DNA of 64,000 nucleotides from an uncultured Prevotellaceae bacterium (GCA_900318335.1 ONKF01000016.1:1-64000), one strand, 5' to 3'. Shown: positions 33,654-42,565, counted from the stretch's first letter. Numbers and translations are program-made. Notes: generated from the letters alone by a model not told the origin.

Positions 33654-35636
33654 TTACAGGGCAAGGCGGAAGCCGAGCGAGTAGTTGCGGCTACCGGGAG
33701 CCTCGTAATTACGGATAGTCGTGCGGCAATCAGCAGCGATGCTGAACCAGCCACCGCCACGGGTCACGCGGCGCAAGCCAGTCTCGGGACCGACGGGATC
33801 GGTCTGGGCCTCCTCGGGATAGTTGCCATACCAGTCGGCGCACCACTCGCTGACGTTACCACTCATGTCATACAAACCAAGCTCGTTGCCACGCATGCTG
33901 CCCACAACGTGGGTGCCATAATCGGGGCTATCAACACCCATGGCATAGCTGTTGAAGTAGTACCATGCCACCTCGTCGAGATTCTCACTGCCGGCATAGG
34001 CATAGCCATGACCCTTGGCGGCTCCACGGGCCGCATATTCCCACTCAGCCTCAGTGGGCAGGCGGAAGGTCTTGCCCGTAATGGCATTCAAGCGTGAGAT
34101 GAACTCCTGGCAGTCCTCCCAGCTCACCTGCTCAACAGGACGCTGCAAGTCGCCAGTGAAGCTGCTGGGATTGGTACCCATCACAGCCTGCCACAATTCC
34201 TGGGTCACCTCGGTCTGGCCGATGCTATAGGGCGACAGGGTCACCTCATGGGCGGGCAGCTCGTCGGCGTTAGCAAGACCCTGCTCAACGGCAACGCTGT
34301 CAACACCCATCGTGAACGTTCCGCCCTCGATGGCTACCATCTGGAAGGACACGCCATTGACGGTGAACATACCGGGAATGGTGTTATAGTTCTGCATGCG
34401 CTCGATAAACGAATTGGCTGCGCCCTGCAATTCGGCAAAGTTGTCGTCAAGCACTGAGCTGCAGTCCAGCAGCAACATCACGAGTGCGCTCGAATAGGTG
34501 CTCTCGACGTCTGGCAGACGGTCAATCGAGAATTCAGTGCTGAGCTCCCATGTGGTCTGGTCCTCTACCCAGTACCACTCCTTGATGTTCTTCTTCTCGA
34601 TGCGCTCCTCGCTATCAAGCTGGATGCCGTCAAACACCAGGGTTACAAACATACCGTCAACACTCGAAGCGGCCACACTGTCGCCGGCATTACAGGTCAT
34701 GCCCTGATAAACGATGTTGGTCAAGCTGCGGGTCTTGAGCGAGAAGGTACCCTCGATATAAACCTGGGAATCATCAACGTTATCAGCGCCCACCTCGTCA
34801 AAGGTGAAACGGATGCGCGTGCCAGTACCCACACCGGGGAAGACAAGAGTCAGATTCTCGGACATGTTGCGGCGAACCAGGTCATCGGCAATGTTCTGGA
34901 ATCGGGTGTTCACCTCAGCCATACTGCTCACTTCCATGGCCTTGGTCGAGTCGCTCGACAAGGCATAGAGGTTGTTGCGGAACTGGGTGGTATCCTTCAC
35001 GTTCTCGTTGATCAAGCCCACGGTATAAGCCTTGATGTTGCGGCCATAGACACGCTCGTTGGTGATGCGCTCCTTCAAGGCGGCAGCATACTCGGCCTCG
35101 GTCTCATAGTTGTCGGTCATCATCAGCGAACCCTGATCCAGACCCTCGGTGAAGGTAACAATAGCCACATTCTGCAGGTTCTCGGGATACATGGCCTTGT
35201 TGAGATCGGTCAGTGCCTTGTCCACCGAGTGATACAGCAAGCGGCCAGGCTGGGTGGTCAGTGAGGCCACAAAGTCATTGAACTCGGGAACCGACGTGGA
35301 ATCGAGCAGGGCGATTTCCTTAGTGGTAAGTGTCTGGTTGAATCCCGTCACTCCCATGTACATACCGGTGTCCACAGTGATTATCTGAGGACCGTCAAAG
35401 ATAATGTCGATCAGGAGGTTTACATCGGCAATCGTGATATCTCCATCCTTGTTCACGTCACAATTAGCGTTGAACTTGTCTGTCATGATGGCATCAATCA
35501 CCACATTGATGTCGGCGATAGTGACATCACCATCGGCGTTCACATCGCCTTCCACATTACTCGAATACGGGCGCGGACCAGCCAACGCCATCATTGTTGA
35601 TATTAGAATCAACGAAAAAAGAGTAGTCAGTCTCAT
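33654..35636 (-). CDS. Secreted dockerin - VWA-like - SUMF1/FGE-like fusion protein
   Basis: 660 residues with a signal peptide (to MALAGPRP). Two dockerin calcium loops follow at about 28-80 (GDVNADGDVTIADINVVIDA and DVNKDGDITIADVNLLIDI). About 90-260 resembles a VWA domain but lacks a clean DxSxS metal site. A second VWA-like start, MLLLDCSSVLDDNFAELQGA, lies near 400. The C-terminal 230 residues are a SUMF1/formylglycine-generating-type domain (GGTFTMG, RLPTEAEWEYAARG, GLYDMSGNVSEWC, VTRGGGWFS, LGFRLAL). One of the two copper-binding cysteines of true FGE appears replaced (WFS for WLC). It is therefore probably a structural or binding relative. Confidence 0.85.
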   Translation of the reverse strand: MRLTTLFSLILISTMMALAGPRPYSSNVEGDVNADGDVTIADINVVIDAIMTDKFNANCDVNKDGDITIADVNLLIDIIFDGPQIITVDTGMYMGVTGFNQTLTTKEIALLDSTSVPEFNDFVASLTTQPGRLLYHSVDKALTDLNKAMYPENLQNVAIVTFTEGLDQGSLMMTDNYETEAEYAAALKERITNERVYGRNIKAYTVGLINENVKDTTQFRNNLYALSSDSTKAMEVSSMAEVNTRFQNIADDLVRRNMSENLTLVFPGVGTGTRIRFTFDEVGADNVDDSQVYIEGTFSLKTRSLTNIVYQGMTCNAGDSVAASSVDGMFVTLVFDGIQLDSEERIEKKNIKEWYWVEDQTTWELSTEFSIDRLPDVESTYSSALVMLLLDCSSVLDDNFAELQGAANSFIERMQNYNTIPGMFTVNGVSFQMVAIEGGTFTMGVDSVAVEQGLANADELPAHEVTLSPYSIGQTEVTQELWQAVMGTNPSSFTGDLQRPVEQVSWEDCQEFISRLNAITGKTFRLPTEAEWEYAARGAAKGHGYAYAGSENLDEVAWYYFNSYAMGVDSPDYGTHVVGSMRGNELGLYDMSGNVSEWCADWYGNYPEEAQTDPVGPETGLRRVTRGGGWFSIAADCRTTIRNYEAPGSRNYSLGFRLAL

Positions 35637-35712
35637 GTTTGCTATCGATAATTTAGATTATTAAGTTTCTTTCTTTTGCCACACGTTGATATATAATACT
35701 ACAATCAACCTA

Positions 35713-35744
35713 CAAAATTACAAACAATTCTCTCATAGTGCAAA
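35713..35744 (-). promoter_or_regulatory. Promoter of the dockerin-SUMF1 gene
   Basis: On the minus strand TTTG (35741-35744), 20 bases and TAATTTTG (35713-35720). The leader is about 70 bases. Confidence 0.75.
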
Positions 35745-35883
35745 ATATTTCATCATTAGTTATTAACATTAAACGGGATTTGATGGGATTTTGGCAACGT
35801 GGATTCAAAATAATTATCCCAATACGGTTTTTTGCAGTATCTTTGCACTCCGAAAAACGGTAAGCCCAAGAAATTCGTCCGTC

Positions 35884-37392
35884 ATGGTATCAATCATACA
35901 CCTCATCGGAGTCGTGCTCACGGTAGCCCTGCTGCTGGCGGTCAGCTGGTGGTCGGGCCGTAAGGTCAAGGACGCACGCAGTTTCACCACAGGCGGCACC
36001 AGCGGCAGCTGGATGGTCTGTGGCGCGCTGCTGGGCACCCTTGCGGGCGGACAGTCCACCATCGGCACCGCACAATTGGCCTTCTGCTACGGTTTGTCGG
36101 CATGGTGGTTCACCATCGGTGCCGGATTGGGGTCACTGGTTTTGGGGCTGTTCTACGCGGGCCCGTTGCGACGCAGCGGATGTTCGACCTTGCTCGAGGT
36201 CGTCAGCCGTGAATACGGCCACAAGGCCGAGACCGTGGGCTCCATCCTTTTCCTGATCGGTATCTTTATCAGTATCATGTCACAGGTGCTGTCTTCATCG
36301 GCAATGATCGGCAGTCTGTTCGGCCTATCCTCGTTGTGGGCGTCCATCATCGGGGCTGTGCTTATTATGCTCATGGTGCTTTATGGCGGCATCCGCAGTG
36401 CCGGCGTGGGTGGCATTGTCAAACTGATTTTGCTGTACTTGTGTTCGATTGTGGCTGGTATCGTCGTGTGGCACATTGCGGGAGGTCTCTCGGGCCTGCG
36501 TGAGGGCGTGGACAGCGTTTACCAGTCCCCTGCCCTTGCCCAGTTCAACGGTCTGACCGATGTCGAGAGCATTCACCACCGCTACGGCAGCCCCTTTGCC
36601 CGCGGTGCCTTTAAGGACCTGGGCGGCTGTCTTTCGCTCATCTTGGGTGTGGTGTGTACCCAGAGTTACGCCCAGTGCATCTGGTCGGCTGCCAGCACGC
36701 CTAAGGCACGCCATGGCGCCCTGTTATGCTCAATATTCATGCCCATCATCGGTGCTGCATGCACCCTCGTGGGCATATACATGCGTGGCCACTATGTCAC
36801 AGCCGACGAGGTCAAGGCGCTGCAAGCTGCCGGCGAGACCCTGCCTGTGGGATTAGGAATCATTGAGAATTCAGCACAGGCATTTCCCGAATTCATCCTC
36901 AAGCACTTGCCCGCCTGGCTTGGCGGCCTGATGCTTGGAACGATGCTCATCAACATCCTGGGATGCGGCAGTGGCTTGTCACTGGGCGCTGCCACCATCC
37001 TCGTGCGCGATGTTTATGGCAACTTCAAGCGTCGCATGGGCATGGCATCATCGCCATTGTCACAACTGGCCCAGACGCGCCTGTCCATCGTGGGCATTCT
37101 CACCGCTGCGGTAATTGCCACCCTGCTCTTCCACAGCAGCTTCATCAACGATTTGGGCTTCCTCTCGTTAGGCTTGCGTGCCGTGGCCATCCTGTTCCCG
37201 CTGTGCTTCGCCTTGTGGTGCCCTGGCCGATTCCAGCCCGGCCGCGTCCTGCTATCGATGCCCGTGGGCGTCACAGCCATGCTGCTTGCCAACTTCACTT
37301 CCCTACCCGGTGACGCCGTCTATTACGGCCTCGCCGCCTCCCTCCTCATCATCCTCACCTCCCAATCTCACACTAAGGCGCGAAGCCGCTAA
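35884..37392 (+). CDS. Sodium:solute symporter family transporter
   Basis: 502 residues from the ATG at 35884. The in-frame start at 35791 precedes a TATCTTTG -7 element (35838-35845) and is rejected. It is a polytopic protein of the SSS family (LeuT-like fold). Early helices contain GRKVKDARSFTTGGTSGSWM and GTLAGGQSTIGTAQLAFCYG, the usual Na+-site region, and LSSLWASIIGAVLIMLMVLY follows. It imports an organic solute with Na+, but the solute is not evident. The final eight residues and stop are encoded by a dispersed intergenic repeat (37367-37394). Confidence 0.88.
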   Translation: MVSIIHLIGVVLTVALLLAVSWWSGRKVKDARSFTTGGTSGSWMVCGALLGTLAGGQSTIGTAQLAFCYGLSAWWFTIGAGLGSLVLGLFYAGPLRRSGCSTLLEVVSREYGHKAETVGSILFLIGIFISIMSQVLSSSAMIGSLFGLSSLWASIIGAVLIMLMVLYGGIRSAGVGGIVKLILLYLCSIVAGIVVWHIAGGLSGLREGVDSVYQSPALAQFNGLTDVESIHHRYGSPFARGAFKDLGGCLSLILGVVCTQSYAQCIWSAASTPKARHGALLCSIFMPIIGAACTLVGIYMRGHYVTADEVKALQAAGETLPVGLGIIENSAQAFPEFILKHLPAWLGGLMLGTMLINILGCGSGLSLGAATILVRDVYGNFKRRMGMASSPLSQLAQTRLSIVGILTAAVIATLLFHSSFINDLGFLSLGLRAVAILFPLCFALWCPGRFQPGRVLLSMPVGVTAMLLANFTSLPGDAVYYGLAASLLIILTSQSHTKARSR

Positions 37393-37462
37393 GTTCTTCA
37401 AACAACAATAACAACTATGTATAACAACTATCACAACTTAGTTGTTGGCATCCGCAACCCTT
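37367..37462 (+). repeat. Copy B of the 3'-end repeat element
   Basis: CTCACACTAAGGCGCG plus AAGCCGCTAAGT (37367-37394) is continued by TTCTTCAAACAACA, ATAACAACTATG, AACAACTATCACAACTTAG and GGCATCCGC. It shares order and spacing with copy A at 7057-7145. It overlaps the end of the transporter gene. Confidence 0.6.
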
Positions 37463-37699
37463 TGGTGAGAGCACGCTAAAACTCTTAGGTCTAGTTTTTT
37501 GTTGCGCTTATAAGCGAGAAACCAAATGATATTTGATAAGCAAAATCAAAATATATCTTCCCAATCTGCTCAACATATGCCTTATCTAATCGGAGCTTAA
37601 ATATAAAGCAAAAAACAAATATCCCCCTATCCATTATTCAAGATCACAAAAAGCTTTGTATATTTGCAAAAGAGTTTTGTAACTAACAACTGTAATGAT
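37463..37699 (+). promoter_or_regulatory. AT-rich intergenic region with promoter of the exonuclease operon
   Basis: No gene is seen. TATATTTG at 37659-37666 is a strong -7 element about 33 bases before the exonuclease ATG; its -33 partner is weak. The composition turns AT-rich here and stays so to about 39900. Confidence 0.55.
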
Positions 37700-38620
37700 A
37701 TGGAAGCAGATTCATTTGTGGCAATTGATTTTGAAACAGCGACCAGCGATAGATATTCTATCTGTGAAATTGGTCTCTGCATAGTCAAAGATGGCAAAAT
37801 TGTGAATTCTATTTCTTGGCTGGTACAACCACCCGAAAACGAATATGATGATTTCAATACTTACATCCATGGTATAGATGCTAAAAAAACCGCCAATTCG
37901 CCCTTGTTCCCCGTGGTATGGAAAGAGGTTCTCCCGCTCATTGATCATCAAGTTGTTATTGCTCACAATACAGCGTTCGACATGTACGCATTAAGGGACG
38001 CTCTAGACTACTACAAAATTGAATATCCAAACATACGGTGTTTTTGTTCGATGAGGTTAGCAAAACAGCTTGTTACGGGAACACCAAACTACACATTGCC
38101 TGTACTATATCAGCATCTTACTGGCAATGAGATTGGTGAACATCATCGCGCTGAATCTGATGCAAAGAATTGCGCCACAATCTTCTTGAAATGCCTTGAA
38201 CTATCAGAAACTAATATCGATGGACTAGAAGAAAAATACCATTTCTCATGTGGCTCATTTTCTTCTGATTGTTTCATACCACAACGTGCCAAAAAAAAGG
38301 ATAAAAAACTCATCATCCCTGAAGCAGCAGACACAAGCCACTTCGACGAAAACAATTATTTCTATGGCAAATCTGTTTGTTTTACTGGCACCTTTAGTTT
38401 TGCCAATCGCCAGCAACTTCTCCAGTGGGTTGCAGACATTGGGGGAACTCCCACTAATTCTGTAACCAGTAAAACTGATATTCTAGTCGTGGGACAGCAA
38501 GATTTCCGTATCGTTGGTAGCGATGGCATGAGCAGCAAACAAAAAAAAGCCCTTCAACTACTTGAAAAGGGACAAAATATAGAAGTATTATCTGAGAGTG
38601 ATTTTCTTCAATTAAAGTAA
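37700..38620 (+). CDS. DnaQ-like 3'-5' exonuclease with C-terminal BRCT domain
   Basis: 306 residues from the ATG at 37700. A TTG start 36 bases upstream would overlap the promoter. The DEDDh exonuclease domain has motif I FVAIDFETAT (about 7-16), motif II AHNTAFDMYALRDAL (about 88-102) and motif III HHRAESDAKNCA (about 148-159). A linker with a Lys-rich patch leads to a BRCT domain from about 218 (YFYGKSVCFTGTFSF, then GGTPTNSVTSKTDILVVGQQ). Such proteins are annotated as DNA polymerase III epsilon-like or repair exonucleases. The BRCT resembles that of bacterial ligase. Its composition is AT-rich relative to the neighbours, so transfer is likely. Confidence 0.88.
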   Translation: MEADSFVAIDFETATSDRYSICEIGLCIVKDGKIVNSISWLVQPPENEYDDFNTYIHGIDAKKTANSPLFPVVWKEVLPLIDHQVVIAHNTAFDMYALRDALDYYKIEYPNIRCFCSMRLAKQLVTGTPNYTLPVLYQHLTGNEIGEHHRAESDAKNCATIFLKCLELSETNIDGLEEKYHFSCGSFSSDCFIPQRAKKKDKKLIIPEAADTSHFDENNYFYGKSVCFTGTFSFANRQQLLQWVADIGGTPTNSVTSKTDILVVGQQDFRIVGSDGMSSKQKKALQLLEKGQNIEVLSESDFLQLK

Positions 38621-38637
38621 ACTAAAATTACCTAATC

Positions 38638-39054
38638 ATGGAAAAAAAGGATATTATAGAGACCATCGACCGCATTAACGATTATAGGTTCAAACGTTTC
38701 AGGCGAGATAACCTTAAAGAACAATTTGAGCGAATGAACTCCTTAGGGTATGAAATCACAGCTAAAGACAGAAAAGAACTTCTGATAAAAGCCCAAAATG
38801 ACTTAGATCTTATTGAGTCAGAAATTAAGGAATTGATTCAAGATATCAAACAACGATACGTGCTACATCCTAAAGATATAGGACTGAAGCTCATTATTCT
38901 CTATATTGACCTTCTTGACATGGAGCCAATGCAGATGGAGAAGCACCGTCAAAAAATCAATACCCTTCGTCCAAAGGTGCTTGGTCTCATGAATGATATT
39001 GATAAGCTACGTAATGATAACGGTTTATTCGATGACCAAAAGTCAACCGAATAA
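38638..39054 (+). CDS. Hypothetical coiled-coil protein downstream of the DnaQ-BRCT exonuclease
   Basis: A 138-residue, strongly charged, helical protein without signal or membrane segments. Residues 1-75 (DIIETIDRINDYRFKRFRRD, then LIESEIKELIQDIKQRY) and 100-130 have heptad-like spacing. I recognise no family. It starts 17 bases after the exonuclease stop and has the same AT-rich composition, so it is probably translated from the same mRNA. A functional link to the exonuclease is inferred only from this. Confidence 0.65.
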   Translation: MEKKDIIETIDRINDYRFKRFRRDNLKEQFERMNSLGYEITAKDRKELLIKAQNDLDLIESEIKELIQDIKQRYVLHPKDIGLKLIILYIDLLDMEPMQMEKHRQKINTLRPKVLGLMNDIDKLRNDNGLFDDQKSTE

Positions 39055-39072
39055 ACCTCATTCATCAATCAT

Positions 39073-39115
39073 CACTATTGGCAATCACATCTGTGATGCC
39101 AATAGTGTCACTTTT
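39073..39115. terminator. Bidirectional terminator between exonuclease operon and toxin gene
   Basis: CACTATTGGCA (39073-39083) pairs with TGCCAATAGTG (39097-39107). CACTTTTCC follows on the plus side and GATGATTG on the minus side. It overlaps the stop region of the convergent PIN gene. Confidence 0.7.
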
Positions 39116-39518
39116 CCTGTGATTGGAGAATATCCATCATTTCGGCAGGGGTCACCACAATGGGCTGCCTGGGGAAGTGCTTGATATTACCTGTCACAAG
39201 ATAAGCACCCTCCTTGGACAGAGCCACCTCATAGAAAACAGCATCATCCAAATCCGGGAATGTTTCACCACTTGACACACGTTCAGCCGAGATGCCTTTT
39301 TCAAGTATCGCATTTATAAAATAATCAACAATCCCAGATGTAAACCGAAATTTCGCACGCCCCAACACGTCCTTATATTCGTTGATGATTTCAATATTAT
39401 ACAAAGGAACAATTCTATCCCTTAAAAAGGCTTCGATAACTCTGAGCGTTGCCGACTCGACATTACGAGTCAACAATGCTGATACAATCACATTTGTATC
39501 TATTACTGCATATATCAT
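39108..39518 (-). CDS. PIN-domain toxin of a type II toxin-antitoxin pair
   Basis: A 136-residue PIN nuclease of the 'putative toxin, PIN family' (COG1569 type). The acidic metal-site residues are in YAVIDTNVIVSALL (Asp7), the NEYKDVL glutamate and DLDDAVFYEVA. The C-terminal YLVTGNIKHFP strand is also typical. PIN toxins are Mg2+-dependent RNases, often attacking tRNA or rRNA. It follows the DinJ-like antitoxin with an ATGA overlap of four bases. The cleavage target is unknown. Confidence 0.9.
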   Translation of the reverse strand: MIYAVIDTNVIVSALLTRNVESATLRVIEAFLRDRIVPLYNIEIINEYKDVLGRAKFRFTSGIVDYFINAILEKGISAERVSSGETFPDLDDAVFYEVALSKEGAYLVTGNIKHFPRQPIVVTPAEMMDILQSQEK

Positions 39519-39805
39519 TTGTGGGCTGATCGAGCTAAACTGATTTCCTGATTAATCTCTTCTAAACTCATCTCTGGAACGCCATTTCTCTGTGCCTCAG
39601 CTCGCAAAGCATAAAAAGCTGACAAACCATTCATAGGTTCTTCTTTGGCGGCTTTGATTTCAAAGGGGATAGCCCGTTCACGGACTACCGCCTTGGCAAA
39701 GATATTCATTGCCGTATTCACACTCATGCCAAACTGCGAACACAACTCATCAAACGCAGCCTTTAAACTAGCGTCCATGCGGACCGTAATTGATATTTGT
39801 GCCAT
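39515..39805 (-). CDS. RelB/DinJ-family antitoxin
   Basis: A 96-residue protein with a ribbon-helix-helix N-terminus (AQISITVRMDASLKAAFDEL, then FGMSVNTAMNIFAKAVVRER), characteristic of DinJ. The C-terminal half would wrap the toxin. DinJ is usually paired with YafQ; here the partner is a PIN RNase. It should autoregulate through the inverted repeat at 39817-39886. Confidence 0.9.
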   Translation of the reverse strand: MAQISITVRMDASLKAAFDELCSQFGMSVNTAMNIFAKAVVRERAIPFEIKAAKEEPMNGLSAFYALRAEAQRNGVPEMSLEEINQEISLARSAHK

Positions 39806-39816
39806 AGTATTGAAAT

Positions 39817-39886
39817 AAATTTACGTCATTACGACCGCAAAATAAATATATTTTTAATTAATTTGCAATCAAAATGACGTAAATTT
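39817..39886 (-). promoter_or_regulatory. Toxin-antitoxin operator: perfect 14-base inverted repeats around the promoter
   Basis: AAATTTACGTCATT (39817-39830) and its exact inverse complement (39873-39886) are separated by 42 AT-rich bases. That interval includes a TTATTTTG-like -7 on the minus strand. Binding of the DinJ-PIN complex to both arms would close the promoter. This is inferred from the layout and the usual autoregulation of such pairs. Confidence 0.65.
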
Positions 39887-39964
39887 CACAAAAAATCGCT
39901 ACTCAGTGATGCTAAACAAAGATTTAGTCCTCAGCAGAGTTTGAGATTACAGATTTTTATCTGT

Positions 39965-42520
39965 TCAGGTGCTCAGGATAAAGTCGATGAGGGCGTTGAC
40001 GTCAGCGATGTTGGTTTCGCCATCACCGTTCACATCTCCTCTGTCACTTGCCGTTCCCGACAGGATCATGTCGATAACCGCATTGATGTCGGCAATGTTG
40101 ATCTCGCCGTCACCGTTGACGTCGCCCGATTGGTATGGCCTGTTCCTATAGACAAAGGATATGATAGGCCCATAGGCCGTATTGTGGCTGTTGCCGTCGA
40201 AATCCAGATAACTTGTCCTGCTACGGGCATAATAGGTGACACCGTCCTCCATGAGTTTGCCGTTCACCTTCATCTCTCCAGCAGTCAATGTGGTGGCATA
40301 CTGGCCATTTTTCAACGTCTCGATAAAGCGGTTACGTGCCCATGTCGTCTCGCTTGGCGACACCTCGATGACATAGGAAGTAGCCCACGCCTGGGGCTTG
40401 AGGGTAACGTGCTGGTCCTTATACAGTTCGCCGCCATCAATCGGGATTGCAAAATGCGCTGCCGCATGAGCCACCGAGAAACGCACCACGCCGCTGGTCA
40501 TCGTCACGCCATCAACAGTGAGGATGACGCGGGCAAAATAGGTATTACCAGGCTCAAGCGATTCCTCGGGAATGACCAACGAGCCGGTGGCCGAAGTGCC
40601 TGTGAACACCATTTGGGTGAAGGCATCGTCGCTGGATACCTGCAGCGTCGCTTCATCATCACTGCCACACGTGTACCACTCGACAGTGACAGGCACATCC
40701 AGGTCCTCGCTGCCGTCGGCAGGAGATGTGATAGTGAGCAGCATCGGCGTGAAGGCACGCACCTCGCTCACGCCACTGTAGCAACTGTCGGCACACGACT
40801 GCACACGCCAGTATTGCGTTGTACCGTGAGAGAGCTTATTGAACAGCTGTGAGCTGGCCTCGGTTGAGGTGACCCTCACGCTCTCCACCACATAGCTGAA
40901 GTCAGGGCTGTTGGCCAGTTCGACAAGAAAACTGGTCGCTCCGAGCAACGGATGCCATGAGAAATTGAAGGGGGCGTCCACAATCGCGCCGTCGCTGGGA
41001 CTGATGGGCACGGGATTGTCGAGCTGGTCAAGCTCCACGCTCAAGAAGGCTGGTTCCCACTCGTTGCCCACCCGGTCAAGCACACACACGGCAAACTGGT
41101 AGCCCTGGCGGAATTGTTCGGGAATCTCATAGGACGGCTCATAGGTCATGCCCAGCAGGTAATCGATTTGCCCCGTGAAGGTGCTCGTGTTCATCGTCAT
41201 GGGGAAAGCATAGACCGTGTAACGGACATCGTCATAGCCCTCCCAGCTGATGGTGTTGCCCGTGCGGGCCAGGCCCTGCACCGCTCCCGGGTTGTAGCCC
41301 TCCTTCCATGGCATGACGGGCGGCAGCGCGGGATGGGTGAACACGGTGTTCTTGAGGTAATGGGCCAGCGAATAGCTGTTGAGGGCATACAGGTACTTGC
41401 ACGAGTAGAAGATGGCACCGGGATTGCCGTCCATCGAACTGGTACGGTTGAGTTCGACCTCGTTGGCAAACTCCTTATACTGCACGTCGGTCGAGGCATT
41501 GGTCAACGACGATATCGACGATGAGATATAGACCTGGCGCTCAAACTTGGCCGCCACTTTACCCCACCAGGGCGTGATTTTACCATAGTCGGCCGTAGCG
41601 CCGATGGGCCAATAGACCTGAGGCGAGATGTAATCGATGCTCTGGTCTGAGAGCCAGGCCAACGGGTCGCTGAAGATGCCGTTATACTGCCAATCGCTGC
41701 CAGCAGGACACGGGTCCACGCCATACTGGCTTGCAACTGCCGAACTCGTGGCGGCCACACCAGCGGGCGAAATGCCATAACGCACCTCGGGACGGGTTTC
41801 CTGAATCATGTCATAGACGGCGCGCACCATGCGGTTGACATTATCACGGCGCCAGTCGCCAAACGAGAGCGTTGTGCCTGACGCCTGCCACTCGCCGTAG
41901 TCCTCGGCACTGGCATCGGTGGGGATGTTTTGCGGATAGAAATAGTCGTCATAGAGGATTCCATCCACATCATAATTGGTGATGATCTCCTTGCAGACGG
42001 CAACGATGCGGTCGATGGTGCGTTGCTGGCCAGGGTCAAGGATAATGGTTGAGCCATAGGTGAGCAACCAGCCGTCCTCCTTGAGTTCCTGGTCCTGAGG
42101 CGTGTTCCAGTCGGTGCCTGTGCTCCAGCGGTAAGGATTGACCCACGCATGGCACTCCATGCCGCGCTTGTGGCAGCCCTCGACAACATACTGCAAGGGG
42201 TCAAATCCGGGGTCCTGGCCGCGATGGCCCGTCAAGTAACTCGACCAGGGCTCCAAGCTCGACTGGTACATCGCGTCACACATCGAGCGCACCTGGAAAT
42301 TGACCGCATTGAAATTGTTGACTTGCAACGAGTCGAGCAAGCGGTCCATCTGCTCCATCTGCTTGGTGGCGCCAGCCCCCTGTGAGGGCCAGTCCAGGCA
42401 CCATACGGTAGCTATCCATGCTGAGCGGAACTCACGCTTGGGCGTACCATAGGCCCAGGCCTGCATCATCCACACCGCTGCCAGTGATACCATCAAAAAA
42501 ATTGACCAAAACCGTTTCAT
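39965..42520 (-). CDS. Secreted GHL10-type glycoside hydrolase-like protein with C-terminal dockerin
   Basis: 851 residues with a signal peptide (to MQAWAYGTP). The N-terminal 400 residues form a glycoside hydrolase-like TIM barrel of the GHL10/DUF187 family. Markers are REFRSAWIATVWCLDWPSQG, NFNAVNFQVR, GMECHAWVNPYR, DVDGILYDDYFYP and YISPQVYWPIG. Fibronectin III-like and sheet-rich domains follow (about 410-790). Two dockerin loops close the protein (GDVNGDGEINIADINAVIDM, then GDVNGDGETNIADVNALIDF). The family is thought to act on glycans or peptidoglycan-like substrates; the exact bond is unknown. No susC/susD pair lies next to it. Confidence 0.88.
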   Translation of the reverse strand: MKRFWSIFLMVSLAAVWMMQAWAYGTPKREFRSAWIATVWCLDWPSQGAGATKQMEQMDRLLDSLQVNNFNAVNFQVRSMCDAMYQSSLEPWSSYLTGHRGQDPGFDPLQYVVEGCHKRGMECHAWVNPYRWSTGTDWNTPQDQELKEDGWLLTYGSTIILDPGQQRTIDRIVAVCKEIITNYDVDGILYDDYFYPQNIPTDASAEDYGEWQASGTTLSFGDWRRDNVNRMVRAVYDMIQETRPEVRYGISPAGVAATSSAVASQYGVDPCPAGSDWQYNGIFSDPLAWLSDQSIDYISPQVYWPIGATADYGKITPWWGKVAAKFERQVYISSSISSLTNASTDVQYKEFANEVELNRTSSMDGNPGAIFYSCKYLYALNSYSLAHYLKNTVFTHPALPPVMPWKEGYNPGAVQGLARTGNTISWEGYDDVRYTVYAFPMTMNTSTFTGQIDYLLGMTYEPSYEIPEQFRQGYQFAVCVLDRVGNEWEPAFLSVELDQLDNPVPISPSDGAIVDAPFNFSWHPLLGATSFLVELANSPDFSYVVESVRVTSTEASSQLFNKLSHGTTQYWRVQSCADSCYSGVSEVRAFTPMLLTITSPADGSEDLDVPVTVEWYTCGSDDEATLQVSSDDAFTQMVFTGTSATGSLVIPEESLEPGNTYFARVILTVDGVTMTSGVVRFSVAHAAAHFAIPIDGGELYKDQHVTLKPQAWATSYVIEVSPSETTWARNRFIETLKNGQYATTLTAGEMKVNGKLMEDGVTYYARSRTSYLDFDGNSHNTAYGPIISFVYRNRPYQSGDVNGDGEINIADINAVIDMILSGTASDRGDVNGDGETNIADVNALIDFILST

Positions 42521-42565
42521 ATCCTAAATTATTGTAGTTAATCGTTAAAATACATTTACACACGG

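Noticed and set aside
33654-34350. Active formylglycine-generating enzyme
   Set aside because: The copper-binding cysteine pair appears incomplete and no sulfatase gene is nearby, so only a SUMF1-like domain is claimed.
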